Assembly: GCF_015707995.1 (NCBI RefSeq) | Contig: NZ_JAAGRY010000003.1 | Coordinates: 1-64,000, forward strand | Reading direction: 5' to 3' | Source: Microbacterium paulum | GTDB lineage: Bacteria > Actinomycetota > Actinomycetes > Actinomycetales > Microbacteriaceae | Length of the DNA: 64,000 nt | Shown: positions 8,698 through 18,104 of the stretch, one piece after another | Position numbering within the stretch: position 1 is the stretch's first letter | How the letters are laid out: each line of letters opens with the position of its first letter | Position numbers and translations under genes: made by a program | The notes under the pieces: model-generated | The model's database searches: none | What the model saw: the letters and a program-made list of their open reading frames with translations, nothing else | What the model was told of the DNA's origin: nothing

Positions 8698-8982
8698 TCA
8701 CGTCGTGAAGGCCCAGCAGTACTCGTCATCGGTGCGCCAGCGATACCAGGCGAGCGTCACGCGCAACTGGCCCGGATCGGCGGTGCAGAGACACACCGAC
8801 AGCTCTTCGCCCGGCAGCACCTGCCCCCAGTGCTCACCGCTGCCGTCGGGCCGGAAGACCCGCACGAAGTCGGCGGGTTCGCCGCTGGCGTTGCGCACCA
8901 CCGGGTGCCGTTCATCGCGGCGATCGACCTGCCACGGCACACGGTAGGGGCGGGATCGGGAGGCGTCGAGAGTGCGGAGCAT
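8698..8982 (-). CDS. Conserved-looking small protein of unknown function
   Basis: A 94-residue protein. A beta-rich composition is suggested by SGEPADFVRVFRPDGSGEHW and LRVTLAWYRWRTDDEYCWAF. There is no signal peptide. An upstream in-frame ATG at 9003 is possible. The ATG at 8982 is preferred because a TAACGT box (8990-8995, minus strand) ends seven bases before it. The function is unknown. Confidence 0.6.
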   Translation of the reverse strand: MLRTLDASRSRPYRVPWQVDRRDERHPVVRNASGEPADFVRVFRPDGSGEHWGQVLPGEELSVCLCTADPGQLRVTLAWYRWRTDDEYCWAFTT

Positions 8983-9090
8983 GCCCGCGACGTTAGAGAG
9001 CACTCCCGACGCCCGCGCGCCGATTCGGGCCGGAATCGGCCAGGCTGTGGAGAACCCGCGAAATCTGGGTACGGGGGAGGAGGCGGTGGG

Positions 9091-10086
9091 TTACGGAGCG
9101 GAAGCGACGTCGTCGACCGCGGCATCCTCGCCGGCACCGGTGGCATCCGCATCGTCCGCGTCGTCTTTGCCGCGCCGCCGGCGCCCCGGCGCTGCCGAGG
9201 CGACAGCCCCGACGGCGCCGCCGACCGCAGACCCCACCGCGCCCGCGACCCGGCGCCCGCCCGCACCGATCGCGGTTCCCGCGCGGCGTGCCGTGCCGAA
9301 GGCGGATGCCTCGAGCCTCGACGCCCCGGGGCGCGGCTCGAGCTCGACCGGATAGGTCGTCGGCGGCGCGCCGAACGCCCGCCGCGATCCGACGATCACC
9401 CGCCGGCCGAGGAGGTGGTTGCCGGTGCCCCCGACGGCGGCACCGATGCCGAACGGCAGGGCCTTGCCGATGACCGAGGCGCTGCCCTTCGCCGCGAACT
9501 GGTGCAGGAACGCGGTCTTGAGGCGGTCGACGAGCGGCCCCACCGCGGCGCGGGGGAGCGACTTCGTGACGAGCTCGCCCCAATAGGCCGTGCGGGTTCC
9601 GCCGCGCCCGGTCGCCTGGCGGGTGAGCTGCGCCACGAGGTCGACGCCCTCCTGGCCGAGCATGAGGGTGAGCACCAGCGCTCGCGCGCGATCGGGATCG
9701 TCGACGGGAATGCCGTGCAGTTCGGCGAGCGACTGGGCGAACAGCGCCGTGGCATCCAAGAAGACGACCGTCTCGACGCCCGAGAGGGCGAGGGTGACGC
9801 CCGTGGTGATGCCCGGCACGACGGCGGTCGCCCCCACCGCCGCGCCTCCGGTCGTGACGGCGGCGAGGTACCGGCGCTCGAGCATGCGCACGATCTCGGC
9901 GGTGCTGGCGTTCGGGTGACGCAGTCGGATGCTGCGCAGGTGCGCGACGACTGCGGGGCGCTGTACGCGCAGCACGCCGTCGAGCGCACGGATCGTCCGC
10001 GGATGCTCGGGCGAGCCCTGCGGCGGCAGACCGCCCGCCCACGGGGCGTCGTCGGTCATCGAATGGATGCGGTGGACCTTGGCCAT
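9091..10086 (-). CDS. Unknown protein with hydrophobic core and Gly/Ala plus charged tail
   Basis: A 331-residue protein. After a polar N-terminus comes a hydrophobic stretch (YLAAVTTGGAAVGATAVVPG and TTGVTLALSGVETVVFLDAT). An alpha-helical middle follows, with LGQEGVDLVAQL, then a glycine-rich segment FGIGAAVGGTGNHLLGRR. The low-complexity C-terminus is rich in Gly/Ala and then Asp. The layout recalls EcsC-like proteins, but I cannot confirm that. A TAGGAT box lies ten bases before the ATG. The coding call is good; no function is claimed. Confidence 0.7.
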   Translation of the reverse strand: MAKVHRIHSMTDDAPWAGGLPPQGSPEHPRTIRALDGVLRVQRPAVVAHLRSIRLRHPNASTAEIVRMLERRYLAAVTTGGAAVGATAVVPGITTGVTLALSGVETVVFLDATALFAQSLAELHGIPVDDPDRARALVLTLMLGQEGVDLVAQLTRQATGRGGTRTAYWGELVTKSLPRAAVGPLVDRLKTAFLHQFAAKGSASVIGKALPFGIGAAVGGTGNHLLGRRVIVGSRRAFGAPPTTYPVELEPRPGASRLEASAFGTARRAGTAIGAGGRRVAGAVGSAVGGAVGAVASAAPGRRRRGKDDADDADATGAGEDAAVDDVASAP

Positions 10087-10138
10087 GACGGGGCCGATCC
10101 TATGGACGCCCGCTGAACGGGCGCTGTGCGAATCGCGT

Positions 10139-10831
10139 TCAGACGAACTGGTTGGCGCGCTCGAGGTCTTCGGCGAAGTCGACCTCGACGGCGTACAGGT
10201 CGGAGATGTCCATCGGTTCGAGCAGCAGCCCGTTCTCGGCGATGGCGAGTTCGAGCCCGCGCTCGAAGTAGTCCTGGTCGTCGACGCGGCCGAGCTGCGC
10301 GATGAGCGCTCGCTTGTCGCGGCTCGAGATGTAGTTGATGCCCACGGCCTCGCCGATGCCGCCGACGACGGTCTTCGACAGTTCCTTGATGTAGCCCTCT
10401 GCGGTGACGGTGTACTTGACCTCTTCGTCGCTGACCTGGGCGGTGTTGACCGTGACGAACGACTGGTCGCGCTCGATGTAGCCGATCGCGCGGCCGAGCA
10501 CGCGCGGGTCGAACACGACGTCGCCGTTCATCCACAGCACGCCGCCGCGACCGGTCGCCTTGAGCGCGCGCAGGAGGCTCTTCGACGTGTTCGTCTGGTC
10601 GTAGCGCTCGTTGTGCACGTAGTCGGCGTGGGGGAACGCGTCGATGATCGTCTCGGCCCGGTAGCCGACGACCGCGGTGATGCGGGCGTCGTCACCGAAG
10701 GCCGCGCGGATGTTATCGTGCTGCTGGCCCATGATGGTGCGGCCGTCGCCGAGTTCGGTGAGTGGCTTGGGCAGGCTGCGCCCGAGGCGCGAGCCCATGC
10801 CGGCGGCGAGGATGACGGTCTGAAGAGTCAA
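10139..10831 (-). CDS. Sugar-phosphate/phosphocholine cytidylyltransferase-like NTP transferase (LicC-like)
   Basis: A 230-residue single-domain nucleotidyltransferase. The nucleotide-binding start QTVILAAGMGSRLG is followed by LPKPLTEL and a metal-binding acidic motif WMNGDVVFD. NTSKSLLRAL also resembles LicC-type enzymes. Such enzymes make CDP- or UDP-activated alcohols or sugars; with TagF-like enzymes 4 kb away, a CDP-alcohol for wall polymers is plausible. The start is TTG (complement of 10829-10831), supported by AGGAG nine bases upstream. The frame continues upstream but has no coding character there. The substrate is not determinable by eye. Confidence 0.82.
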   Translation of the reverse strand: MTLQTVILAAGMGSRLGRSLPKPLTELGDGRTIMGQQHDNIRAAFGDDARITAVVGYRAETIIDAFPHADYVHNERYDQTNTSKSLLRALKATGRGGVLWMNGDVVFDPRVLGRAIGYIERDQSFVTVNTAQVSDEEVKYTVTAEGYIKELSKTVVGGIGEAVGINYISSRDKRALIAQLGRVDDQDYFERGLELAIAENGLLLEPMDISDLYAVEVDFAEDLERANQFV

Positions 10832-10863
10832 AAGGGGGTACTCCTGGAGGATCTGTTCACTGT

Positions 10864-10901
10864 CCGTTCGACAGCTGGACACTCCTTCGTGCCGTTCGAC
10901 A
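10864..10901. repeat. Two 10-bp direct repeats in the leader of the NTP transferase gene
   Basis: CCGTTCGACA occurs at 10864-10873 and 10892-10901, 28 bp apart start to start. It lies 33-70 bases upstream of the TTG start, probably inside the untranslated leader or promoter. The repeats could be protein-binding sites. Confidence 0.5.
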
Positions 10902-11016
10902 TGGTAACGAAGACGACTGGGAGGAGGCAGGAAGTGGCCGGTCCGTTGCCATTTCGTGACAATAGCGGGCGCCGTCACGCTGTGGAATACCCAGGGTGCA
11001 TGTCGGGTGCGCTTGC

Positions 11017-11028
11017 TAGGTTGGACGG
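11017..11028 (+). promoter_or_regulatory. -10 box TAGGTT, leaderless start
   Basis: TAGGTT at 11017-11022 is followed by six bases and then the GTG at 11029. Confidence 0.55.
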
Positions 11029-12561
11029 GTGACAGCCTCGCTCCCGCTCCCCGACGATGATGCCGGTGCGCGGGAAACAGCGATCCCACCGCTGCCCCGA
11101 TTGAGTGCTGCGGATGCCGCGGCCGGCGCCCCGGCCGCGCGACCGGCACGCCCCGCGAAGAGCCCCACTCCGCGGACCGCGACCAGCAAGAAGAGGGCAC
11201 CCCGTACGCCCCGGCGAGCGGCCTCGACGCCCGTCCCGCGCGACCTGCCGCCCGTGCCCCCGCCGCCGCCCTCGGTGCCCGCGTCCGTCGCCGCGGCGCG
11301 GTTCGTCGAGCCTGTCGTGGGCGTCGAGCCGGTCGTCGAGGTGGAGGACGTCGCCGTTGCCGAGGACGCGACCGAGACCCCGACCTCGGCCGTCCCCGTG
11401 GCGGAACCGCTGGTCGCAACGCAGCCGGATCCTGTGGCCACGCCTGATCCCGAGCCGGAACCAGAGACTGAGCCCGAGCCGGAGCCCGAGCCCGAGCCCG
11501 AGCCCGAGCCTGAGGCTGAGTCCGAGCCGCGGATCGATGACGAGCCGGAACTCGAGGCCGAACCGGAGGTTGAGCCCGCGCCGGCGGCCGAGTCCGGTCC
11601 TGAACCGGCCTCCGAGCCCGAACCCGAGCGCGACCTCGAGGCCGAGACATCGGACCTCGATCTGCCTGAGCTGTTGTCGGCGCTCGAGCTCGACGACGCC
11701 CTCGACGAGGTGGCCGCGATCGACGCGGAGCGGTCCGCGACCGATGTCGCGGAGGCGGTGGCATTCGCTCGCCTCGACGACGAAGACGACCCCGACGCGC
11801 AGGGCGCGGCATTGCGCATGCGCGGTGTGACCAAGTCGTTCGGTCAGACGCGCGCGGTCGACCGGATCGACCTCACGGTCCCGGCCGGCACGTTCTACGG
11901 CATCGTGGGGCCCAACGGCGCCGGCAAGACCACGACGCTGTCGATGATCGCCGGCCTGCTGCGCCCCGACCAGGGCGTGATCGAGGTCGCCGGAATCGAC
12001 CTCCGCGCCGCTCCGGCGCGCGCGAAGCGGCAGATGGGCATCCTTCCCGACCGGCTGCGCACGTTCGACCGGCTCACCGGTCGCCAGCTGCTGCACTACT
12101 ACGGCGTGCTGCGGGGGCTCCGCTCCTCGGTCGTCGAGTCGCGCACCGCCGACCTCGCCCGCGCGTTCGACCTCACCGACGCGCTGGGGCGCACGGTGTC
12201 GGACTACTCCACGGGCATGACGAAGAAGATCATGCTCGCGGGCGCCATGATCCACTCGCCGCGCGTGCTCGTGCTCGACGAGCCGTTCGAGTCGGTCGAC
12301 CCGGTGTCGTCGGCGGTGATCCTCGACATCCTCGCGGCGTACGTCGACCACGGTGGCACCGTGATCCTCTCGAGCCACGGCATGGAGCTCGTCGAGCGGG
12401 TCTGCAGCGGCGTCGCGGTGATCGTGGCCGGTCAGGTGCTCGCGCAGGGCACGGTCGACGCGGTGCGCGGCGACCTGACGCTCGAGCAGCGCTTCATCGA
12501 GCTGGCCGGCGGCCTCGGCGACGCGGAGGGGCTGGAGTGGCTGCACACCTTCTCCGACTGA
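11029..12561 (+). CDS. ABC transporter ATP-binding protein with long Pro/Glu-rich N-terminal extension
   Basis: A 510-residue protein in two parts. Residues 1-260 are low complexity: an Ala/Pro/Arg-rich start, then an acidic run of Pro-Glu repeats (bases 11445-11530) and a Glu/Asp-rich linker. Residues 261-510 are a normal ABC ATPase with Walker [10 protein letters not shown], signature [10 protein letters not shown], Walker B VLVLDEPF and switch HG in [10 protein letters not shown]. The ATPase is of the exporter type paired with a separate permease, and the permease gene overlaps its end by 25 bases. An ATPase of this family is usually 230-310 residues, so the extension nearly doubles it. 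The transported substrate is unknown. Confidence 0.9.
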   Translation: MTASLPLPDDDAGARETAIPPLPRLSAADAAAGAPAARPARPAKSPTPRTATSKKRAPRTPRRAASTPVPRDLPPVPPPPPSVPASVAAARFVEPVVGVEPVVEVEDVAVAEDATETPTSAVPVAEPLVATQPDPVATPDPEPEPETEPEPEPEPEPEPEPEAESEPRIDDEPELEAEPEVEPAPAAESGPEPASEPEPERDLEAETSDLDLPELLSALELDDALDEVAAIDAERSATDVAEAVAFARLDDEDDPDAQGAALRMRGVTKSFGQTRAVDRIDLTVPAGTFYGIVGPNGAGKTTTLSMIAGLLRPDQGVIEVAGIDLRAAPARAKRQMGILPDRLRTFDRLTGRQLLHYYGVLRGLRSSVVESRTADLARAFDLTDALGRTVSDYSTGMTKKIMLAGAMIHSPRVLVLDEPFESVDPVSSAVILDILAAYVDHGGTVILSSHGMELVERVCSGVAVIVAGQVLAQGTVDAVRGDLTLEQRFIELAGGLGDAEGLEWLHTFSD

Positions 12562-14093
12562 GGCTCGATCTGCTCGTCGGCGCGCTGCGCGGCGACACCC
12601 GCCACCGGGTGCGCGTGCTCGTCGGCGTGGCGCTCCTGATCCTCGTGGTGGTCGGCGTGTTCCTCGGCACCTCGCGGCTGCAGGCCGCGGGGGTCGACGT
12701 GTCGGCCGCCGTCACGGTCGTCGCGGGTTCCGCGCTGACCCTCGGCGTGTTCGTCGCCGCGTTCATGGGCGGGATCGACGACCAACTCGACCCGCGCCGG
12801 TTCGCGGTGTTCGGGTTCTCACCGTTTTCGGTCGCCCTCTCAACCCTCGCCGCCGGCATCATCAGCGTCCCCGTTCTGGCGCTCATCGCCGTCGGGATCG
12901 CGGTCGCGCGCCTGTGGATCCGGCTCGGGGCATCCGTGCCCCTCACGGTGCTCGCCGTGGTGCTCGGCGTGATCACCTGCCTCCTCGTCGCCAAGGTCGC
13001 GCTCGCCCTCGCGGGCCTCGTGTTGCCCGGGCGGCGATCGCGCGAGCTGACCGGCGTGTTCCTCGTCGCGGTGCTCGTGCTCGTCATTCCCGTCGTCCTG
13101 TTCTTCGCGTCGCTGCAGTGGCACGGGCAGGTGCCCTCGGCGCTCCGCGAAGCGGTGGATGTGCTCGCGGTGACCCCGCTCGGCGCCGCGTGGGCGATTC
13201 CCGCCGCCTCTCTCACCGGGGCGGTCGCGCTGCCGATCGCGATCGCGGCAGCGACGGTGCTGGGGCTCGGATGCCTGTGGGTGTGGCTCGTGCACTTGCT
13301 GCTGACGACCGCCGAGCGCCCGACGGCCACGCGCGAGCGCGGCGGTCTCGGCTGGTTCGCACTCACGCCCAGCACGCCCGGCGGCGGCGTCGCCGCCCGC
13401 AGCCTCATCTACTGGCTGCGCGACCCGCGGTATGTCGTCAACCTCGCGATCGTTCCCGTCGTCGCCGTGCTCGTCGTCGTGCCGCTCCTCATCGTCGGCG
13501 TGCCGACGTCCTACGTCTCCCTCGTCCCCGCGCCGCTCATGGCCCTGTTCTTCGGCTGGCTCGTGCACAACGACCTGGCCTACGACTCGACCGCGCTGTG
13601 GATGCATGTCGCGAGCGCGGTGCGCGGGGCCTCCGACCGGATCGGCCGGCTGGTGCCGGTGCTGCTCATCGGCGTCGCCTCGCTCGCCGTCGTCGTGCCG
13701 CTGTCGGTCTCGCTGCACGGGCGCTGGGCGATCCTGCCCGCCGTGGTGGGCGCCTGCGCCAGCCTCTTCTTGTGCGGCGCCGGGCTGTCGTCGATCTCGT
13801 CGGTGATGTCGCCCTACGCCGTCTCGCGACCGGGCGACAGTCCCTTCCAGCAGCCGCAGCGCACCCACGGCGGACTGTCGCAGGGCGTCGTGCTCGTCGG
13901 GGCGCTGCTGCTGAGTACGCCCGTGCTGTGGTGGGCGTGGCGCGCCGTCGCGATCGACGCGGCCGACGCCTGGCCGGCGCTCTGGTCGGGCCTCTCGATC
14001 GGGCTCGTGGTGCTCATCATCGGCGTGTTCGCCGGAGGGGCGGTCTTCGAGCGTCGGGGCGGCCGATTGATGGAGTTCGTCGAGTCGACCTGA
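12537..14093 (+). CDS. ABC transporter permease, large polytopic membrane protein
   Basis: A 518-residue membrane protein with roughly ten to twelve hydrophobic segments, such as [18 protein letters not shown] near the start and [14 protein letters not shown] near the end. The GTG start lies inside the end of the ATPase gene, so translation is coupled. Together they form one export-type ABC system. The protein does not show the conserved core of MacB or ABC-2 small permeases that I could name. The substrate is unknown. Confidence 0.82.
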   Translation: MAAHLLRLRLDLLVGALRGDTRHRVRVLVGVALLILVVVGVFLGTSRLQAAGVDVSAAVTVVAGSALTLGVFVAAFMGGIDDQLDPRRFAVFGFSPFSVALSTLAAGIISVPVLALIAVGIAVARLWIRLGASVPLTVLAVVLGVITCLLVAKVALALAGLVLPGRRSRELTGVFLVAVLVLVIPVVLFFASLQWHGQVPSALREAVDVLAVTPLGAAWAIPAASLTGAVALPIAIAAATVLGLGCLWVWLVHLLLTTAERPTATRERGGLGWFALTPSTPGGGVAARSLIYWLRDPRYVVNLAIVPVVAVLVVVPLLIVGVPTSYVSLVPAPLMALFFGWLVHNDLAYDSTALWMHVASAVRGASDRIGRLVPVLLIGVASLAVVVPLSVSLHGRWAILPAVVGACASLFLCGAGLSSISSVMSPYAVSRPGDSPFQQPQRTHGGLSQGVVLVGALLLSTPVLWWAWRAVAIDAADAWPALWSGLSIGLVVLIIGVFAGGAVFERRGGRLMEFVEST

Positions 14094-14118
14094 CCGCCCC
14101 CGCGTCGTGGCCCGCGGC

Positions 14119-14132
14119 TAGACTCGAATGCC
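14119..14132 (+). promoter_or_regulatory. -10 box TAGACT for the DUF3039 gene
   Basis: TAGACT at 14119-14124 is followed by eight bases and the ATG at 14133. A leaderless or near-leaderless transcript is expected. Confidence 0.5.
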
Positions 14133-14405
14133 ATGAGCACCCTCGACGAACCCGGTGGCCCGGAACAGGGCGGCACCCTCACGCTCGATCGTGAGCTCGA
14201 AGAGCTGCTGCGCGAAGAGAACATCGAGCCCGGCGATCACGAGCGCTTCTCGCACTACGTCAAGAAGGACAAGATCCTCGAGTCGGCGATCACCGGCAAG
14301 CCGGTGCGGGCGCTCTGCGGCAAGAAGTGGACGCCGGGGCGCGACCCCGAGAAGTTCCCCGTCTGCCCCACCTGCAAAGAGATCTACGAATCCCTGATGG
14401 GCTGA
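14133..14405 (+). CDS. DUF3039 family protein, probable zinc-binding
   Basis: A 90-residue protein with the DUF3039 pattern: DHERFSHYVKKDKILESA, then ALCGKKWTPGRDPEKFPVCP and TCKEIYE. The Cys and CxxC pair, plus a His, look like a small zinc-binding site. The family is widespread in actinobacteria with no proven function. Its stop lies four bases from that of the convergent pncB. Confidence 0.88.
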   Translation: MSTLDEPGGPEQGGTLTLDRELEELLREENIEPGDHERFSHYVKKDKILESAITGKPVRALCGKKWTPGRDPEKFPVCPTCKEIYESLMG

Positions 14406-14408
14406 GCC

Positions 14409-15725
14409 TCACGCCTCTTCGTAGACGGTCGGCAGCGCCGGGTCGGAGCGGCTGAGCGCGAGACCCGTGATGGGCAGCTCTTCGCGTACGACGGCGTGGT
14501 GCGCGCGCGCGAGCGCGACGCCGCCGGGGCCCTCGAAGGAGGCATCCGTCTCACCCTCGTCGACGAAGGTCACCTGCAACGGACGCGCGTCGGGGTGGTC
14601 TGCCGCCGTCTCGACCTGCTCGAACCCGTCCGAGACGGCGATCAGCTCGCTCGTCGCGGTGCCCCGGCTGAGGGTGCGGAACGCGGCCTTGCGGCCCCCC
14701 TTCGAGCCCTTGTCGGCGGATGCCTTGGCCACCGCCACCCAGCCGCCGGCGGCATCTTGGCGTGCGACGAGCTTGTAGACCATGCTCGCGGTGGGCGACC
14801 CCGAGCCTGTCACCACCGACGTGCCGACGCCGTAGGAGTCGACGGGCGAGGCGGCGAGGGCCGCGATGGCGAACTCGTCGAGGTCGCTCGTCACGGTGAT
14901 CTTCGTGCCCGTGGCGCCGAGCTCGTCGAGCTGGGTGCGCACGGCGGCGGCGACCGTGGGCAGGTCGCCCGAGTCGATGCGCACGCCGCCGAGCCCGGTG
15001 CCCGCCACTCGGATCGCGGTCGCGACGCCCTCGCGGATGTCGTACGTGTCGATGAGGAGCGTCGTTTCGACACCCAGAGCATCGATCTGACTGCGGAACG
15101 CGAGCTCTTCGGTGTCGTGCAGCAGGGTGAACGAGTGCGCGGCGGTACCCATCGTCGGGATGCCCCAGGTGCGCCCCGCCTCGAGGTTGCTCGTGGCGCC
15201 GAACCCGGCGATGTAGGCGGCGCGTGCCGCGGCGACGGCCGAGCGCTCGCCCGCGCGACGCGACCCCATCTCGGCGAGCGGGCGGTCGCCGGCGGCGATG
15301 CTCATGCGCGCTGCGGCGGTCGCGACGGCCGAGTCGTGGTTGAGGATCGACAGCGCGAGGGTCTCGAGCACGACCGCCTCGGCGAAGGTGCCCTCGATCG
15401 TCAGGATCGGCGAGCCGGGAAAGTACAGCTCGCCCTCGCGGTAGCCGCGGATCGAGCCGGTGAAGCTGTAGTTCTCGAGATAGGCGACGGTCTCGGGGCT
15501 GACGACCGCGTGGTCGCGCAGGTAGCGCAGTTCGTCGTCGCCGAAGCGGAAGTCGCGCAATTCCTGCAGCAGGCGGCCGGTGCCCGCGACCACCCCGAAC
15601 CGCCGCCCGCCGGGCAGGCGCCGGGCGAACAGCTCGAACACGCAGGGGCGGCCCGCCGTGCCGTCGCGCAGCGCCGCATCGATCATCGTCAGCTCGTACC
15701 GGTCGGTCAGCAGTGCCGTGGACAT
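14409..15725 (-). CDS. pncB: Nicotinate phosphoribosyltransferase
   Basis: A 438-residue enzyme that joins nicotinate and PRPP to nicotinate mononucleotide, the Preiss-Handler salvage step to NAD. Seen: [18 protein letters not shown] at the N-terminus, [15 protein letters not shown], the central [31 protein letters not shown], and [10 protein letters not shown]. Length and order fit the family. The ATG is preceded on the minus strand by a TAGAGT -10 box six bases away. The gene is divergent from murI with 38 bp between start codons. Confidence 0.93.
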   Translation of the reverse strand: MSTALLTDRYELTMIDAALRDGTAGRPCVFELFARRLPGGRRFGVVAGTGRLLQELRDFRFGDDELRYLRDHAVVSPETVAYLENYSFTGSIRGYREGELYFPGSPILTIEGTFAEAVVLETLALSILNHDSAVATAAARMSIAAGDRPLAEMGSRRAGERSAVAAARAAYIAGFGATSNLEAGRTWGIPTMGTAAHSFTLLHDTEELAFRSQIDALGVETTLLIDTYDIREGVATAIRVAGTGLGGVRIDSGDLPTVAAAVRTQLDELGATGTKITVTSDLDEFAIAALAASPVDSYGVGTSVVTGSGSPTASMVYKLVARQDAAGGWVAVAKASADKGSKGGRKAAFRTLSRGTATSELIAVSDGFEQVETAADHPDARPLQVTFVDEGETDASFEGPGGVALARAHHAVVREELPITGLALSRSDPALPTVYEEA

Positions 15726-15763
15726 GCCGTCACTCTATCGACGGCCGGGTAGGCTGGACGATC
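15726..15763. promoter_or_regulatory. Divergent pncB/murI promoter region
   Basis: The 38-bp gap holds TAGAGT on the minus strand (15732-15737, six bases from the pncB ATG). TAGGCT lies on the plus strand (15750-15755, eight bases from the murI GTG). Both -35 regions must fall inside the opposite gene, so the two polymerases would compete. Confidence 0.55.
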
Positions 15764-16591
15764 GTGACGGACGCGCCGATCGGGATCTTCGACTCCGGGG
15801 TCGGCGGACTGACCGTCGCGCGGGCGGTGTCTCAACTGCTGCCGCGCGAGTCGATCGTCTACATCGGCGACACGGCACATTCCCCGTACGGCCCGAAGCC
15901 CATCGCCGACGTGCGTCGCTACGGACTCGAGGTGCTCGACACGCTCGTCGACGAGGGCGTCAAGATGCTCGTGATCGCCTGCAACACGGCATCCGCGGCG
16001 ATGCTCCGCGATGCGCGCGAGCGCTACGACGTGCCGGTGGTCGAGGTGATCGGCCCGGCCGTCCGCACCGCACTGTCGACGACCCGCAACCGCCGGATCG
16101 GCGTGATCGGCACCGAGGGCACGATCGGATCAGGCGTCTACCAGGACATGCTCGGCGTCGACGCGACCCTCGAGGTGTTCGCCCAGGCCTGCCCGCGCTT
16201 CGTCGAGTTCGTCGAGGCGGGCGTCACCGATTCGCCCGAGGTGCTGCGCGTCGCCGAGGAGTACCTGGCGCCCCTCCGCCACGCCGGCGTCGACACGCTC
16301 GTGCTCGGCTGCACGCACTACCCGTTCCTCGAGGGCGCGATCAGCTACGTGATGGGCGAGGGCGTCTCGCTCGTCTCGAGCGACACCGAGACCGCCAAAG
16401 ACGTCTACCGGCAGCTCGTCTCACGCGGGCTGCTCGCCGGGCCGGATGCCACGGCCTTGCACACCTACGAGGCGACCGGCGACTCGGCCGAAGACTTCCT
16501 CCGCCTCGCCGACCGGCTGATGGGTCGCGGCGTCTCCGCCGTGCGCCTCGTGCAGACCGGTGCCATCGACCTTCCGAAGGGAACACCATGA
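15764..16591 (+). CDS. murI: Glutamate racemase
   Basis: A 275-residue enzyme that converts L- to D-glutamate for peptidoglycan. The two catalytic cysteines are seen as Cys73 in IACNTASA and Cys183 in [10 protein letters not shown]. The start [17 protein letters not shown] and the segment [11 protein letters not shown] are family hallmarks. The GTG at 15764 is chosen because it follows the TAGGCT box and matches the family N-terminus; an upstream in-frame ATG would add 17 unlike residues. It overlaps rph by ATGA. Confidence 0.95.
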   Translation: MTDAPIGIFDSGVGGLTVARAVSQLLPRESIVYIGDTAHSPYGPKPIADVRRYGLEVLDTLVDEGVKMLVIACNTASAAMLRDARERYDVPVVEVIGPAVRTALSTTRNRRIGVIGTEGTIGSGVYQDMLGVDATLEVFAQACPRFVEFVEAGVTDSPEVLRVAEEYLAPLRHAGVDTLVLGCTHYPFLEGAISYVMGEGVSLVSSDTETAKDVYRQLVSRGLLAGPDATALHTYEATGDSAEDFLRLADRLMGRGVSAVRLVQTGAIDLPKGTP

Positions 16592-17337
16592 CCGAGCCCA
16601 CCACCCGTGCCGACGGCCGCACCGTCGACCAGCTGCGCCCCGTGACCATCGAGCGGGGGTGGAGCGCGCACGCCGAAGGGTCGGCGCTCATCTCGTTCGG
16701 CGGCACCAAGGTTCTCTGCACCGCTTCGTTCACCGGCGGCGTGCCGCGCTGGCTGACCGGCAAGGGCAAGGGGTGGGTCACCGCCGAATACGCGATGCTG
16801 CCGCGCGCGACCAACAGCCGCAACGACCGCGAGTCGATCAAGGGCAAGGTCGGCGGTCGCACGCACGAGATCTCCCGCCTGATCGGCCGCGCCCTGCGCG
16901 CCGTCGTCGACACGAAGGCGCTCGGCGAGAACACGATCGTCATCGACTGCGACGTGCTGCAGGCCGACGGCGGCACCCGCACCGCCGCGATCACGGGTGC
17001 GTACGTCGCCCTCGCCGACGCGATCGAGTGGGGCCGAGCGAAAGGCCTCGTCGGAAAGAACGCGAAGCCGCTGATCGACTCGGTCTCCGCCGTCTCGGTC
17101 GGCATCATCGACGGCGAGCCGATGCTCGACCTCGCCTACGTCGAAGACGTGCGCGCCGAGACCGACATGAACGTCGTCGTCACCGGCCGGGGCCTGTTCG
17201 TCGAGGTGCAGGGCACGGCCGAGGGAGCGCCGTTCGACAAGCGCGAGCTCGACGCGCTGCTCGAGCTCGGTGTCGCCGGCTGCGCCGACCTGCGTGAGGC
17301 TCAGCTCGCCGCACTCGGCGCGACCCGCGAGGCCTGA
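16588..17337 (+). CDS. rph: Ribonuclease PH
   Basis: A 249-residue phosphate-dependent 3' exoribonuclease that trims tRNA precursors. Family blocks: [68 protein letters not shown], and [18 protein letters not shown]. The start overlaps the murI stop, and the stop is three bases before rdgB. The murI-rph-rdgB order is common in actinobacteria. Confidence 0.95.
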   Translation: MTEPTTRADGRTVDQLRPVTIERGWSAHAEGSALISFGGTKVLCTASFTGGVPRWLTGKGKGWVTAEYAMLPRATNSRNDRESIKGKVGGRTHEISRLIGRALRAVVDTKALGENTIVIDCDVLQADGGTRTAAITGAYVALADAIEWGRAKGLVGKNAKPLIDSVSAVSVGIIDGEPMLDLAYVEDVRAETDMNVVVTGRGLFVEVQGTAEGAPFDKRELDALLELGVAGCADLREAQLAALGATREA

Positions 17338-17350
17338 GCGATGGCTCAGG
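17333..17350 (+). promoter_or_regulatory. Stem-loop holding the rdgB start codon in its loop
   Basis: CCTGAGC (17333-17339) and GCTCAGG (17344-17350) are perfect complements. The four-base loop GATG contains the rdgB ATG, and the left arm contains the rph stop codon. In RNA this would hide the start until ribosomes finishing rph open it. Confidence 0.5.
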
Positions 17351-17955
17351 TCGTCCTCGCGACGCACAATCCGCACAAGGTCGAAGAGTTCGCCGCGATC
17401 GTCGCTGCGACGCGCCCCGACCTCACCGTCATCGGCTACGACGGCCCCGAGCCGGTCGAAGACGGCGTGACCTTCGCCGAGAACGCGCTCATCAAGGCGC
17501 GGGCCGCCGCGGCGCACACGGGGCTCCCCGCCCTCGCCGACGACTCCGGCGTCTGCGTCGACGTGCTCGGCGGCGCGCCGGGCGTCTTCTCCGCCTACTG
17601 GGCGGGCCATCGCAAAGACGCCGTCGCGAACCTCGACCTGCTGCTCGATCAGCTCTCCGACATCGACGACCCGCACCGCACCGCGCAGTTCGTCTCGACG
17701 ATCGCCCTCGTCATCCCGGGCGCGAGCACGGCCGGTGGCGCCGTCGAGCACGTCGTCGAGGGCGTGTGGCCGGGCCGCCTCGCCCGCGCCGCAGCCGGAG
17801 CCGGGGGGTTCGGCTACGACCCGATCTTCATCCCCGACGACCAGCCCGGTGGAGCGCAGCGCACGGCGGGGGAGTTCTCTGCCGCCGAGAAGAACGAGGC
17901 ATCCCACCGCGCCCGCGCCTTCACGGCGCTGGTGCCGTTGCTCGGCGCACTCTGA
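17341..17955 (+). CDS. rdgB: Non-canonical purine NTP pyrophosphatase (RdgB/HAM1)
   Basis: A 204-residue house-cleaning enzyme that hydrolyses dITP, XTP and dHAPTP to monophosphates. Motifs: LATHNPHKVEEF at the start, VTFAENALIKARAAA, ADDSGVCVDVLGGAPGVFSA, and GFGYDPIFIP near the end. It starts three bases after the rph stop, with the start codon in a hairpin loop. Confidence 0.94.
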   Translation: MAQVVLATHNPHKVEEFAAIVAATRPDLTVIGYDGPEPVEDGVTFAENALIKARAAAAHTGLPALADDSGVCVDVLGGAPGVFSAYWAGHRKDAVANLDLLLDQLSDIDDPHRTAQFVSTIALVIPGASTAGGAVEHVVEGVWPGRLARAAAGAGGFGYDPIFIPDDQPGGAQRTAGEFSAAEKNEASHRARAFTALVPLLGAL

Positions 17956-17990
17956 TCAGAACGCGCGCTCAGGGCGCTCTGATCGCCCGC

Positions 17991-18026
17991 GTGCCCCGAT
18001 CGCTCCGCGTGCCCCGATCGCTCCGC
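17991..18026 (+). repeat. Two tandem copies of an 18-bp unit
   Basis: GTGCCCCGATCGCTCCGC occurs twice head to tail, with a degraded third copy just before it. It fills part of the 149-bp gap between rdgB and the cation transporter. I see no gene here. Confidence 0.7.
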
Positions 18027-18092
18027 GCGGCGAGTGAGAATCACGATCATTCCCGAGTAGCCCGAACACGCGTGCCGCCGGCCGGGCGGGCA

Positions 18093-18104
18093 TAGCCTCG
18101 ACAC
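18093..18104 (+). promoter_or_regulatory. -10 box TAGCCT, leaderless start
   Basis: TAGCCT at 18093-18098 is followed by six bases and the ATG at 18105. Confidence 0.55.

Noticed and set aside
10832-11812. N-terminal extension of the LicC-like frame across the promoter and the opposite ABC gene
   Set aside because: The extension is Arg/Pro/Ala shadow sequence antisense to the Pro/Glu arm. The conserved N-terminus starts at the TTG at 10831 with a good ribosome site.
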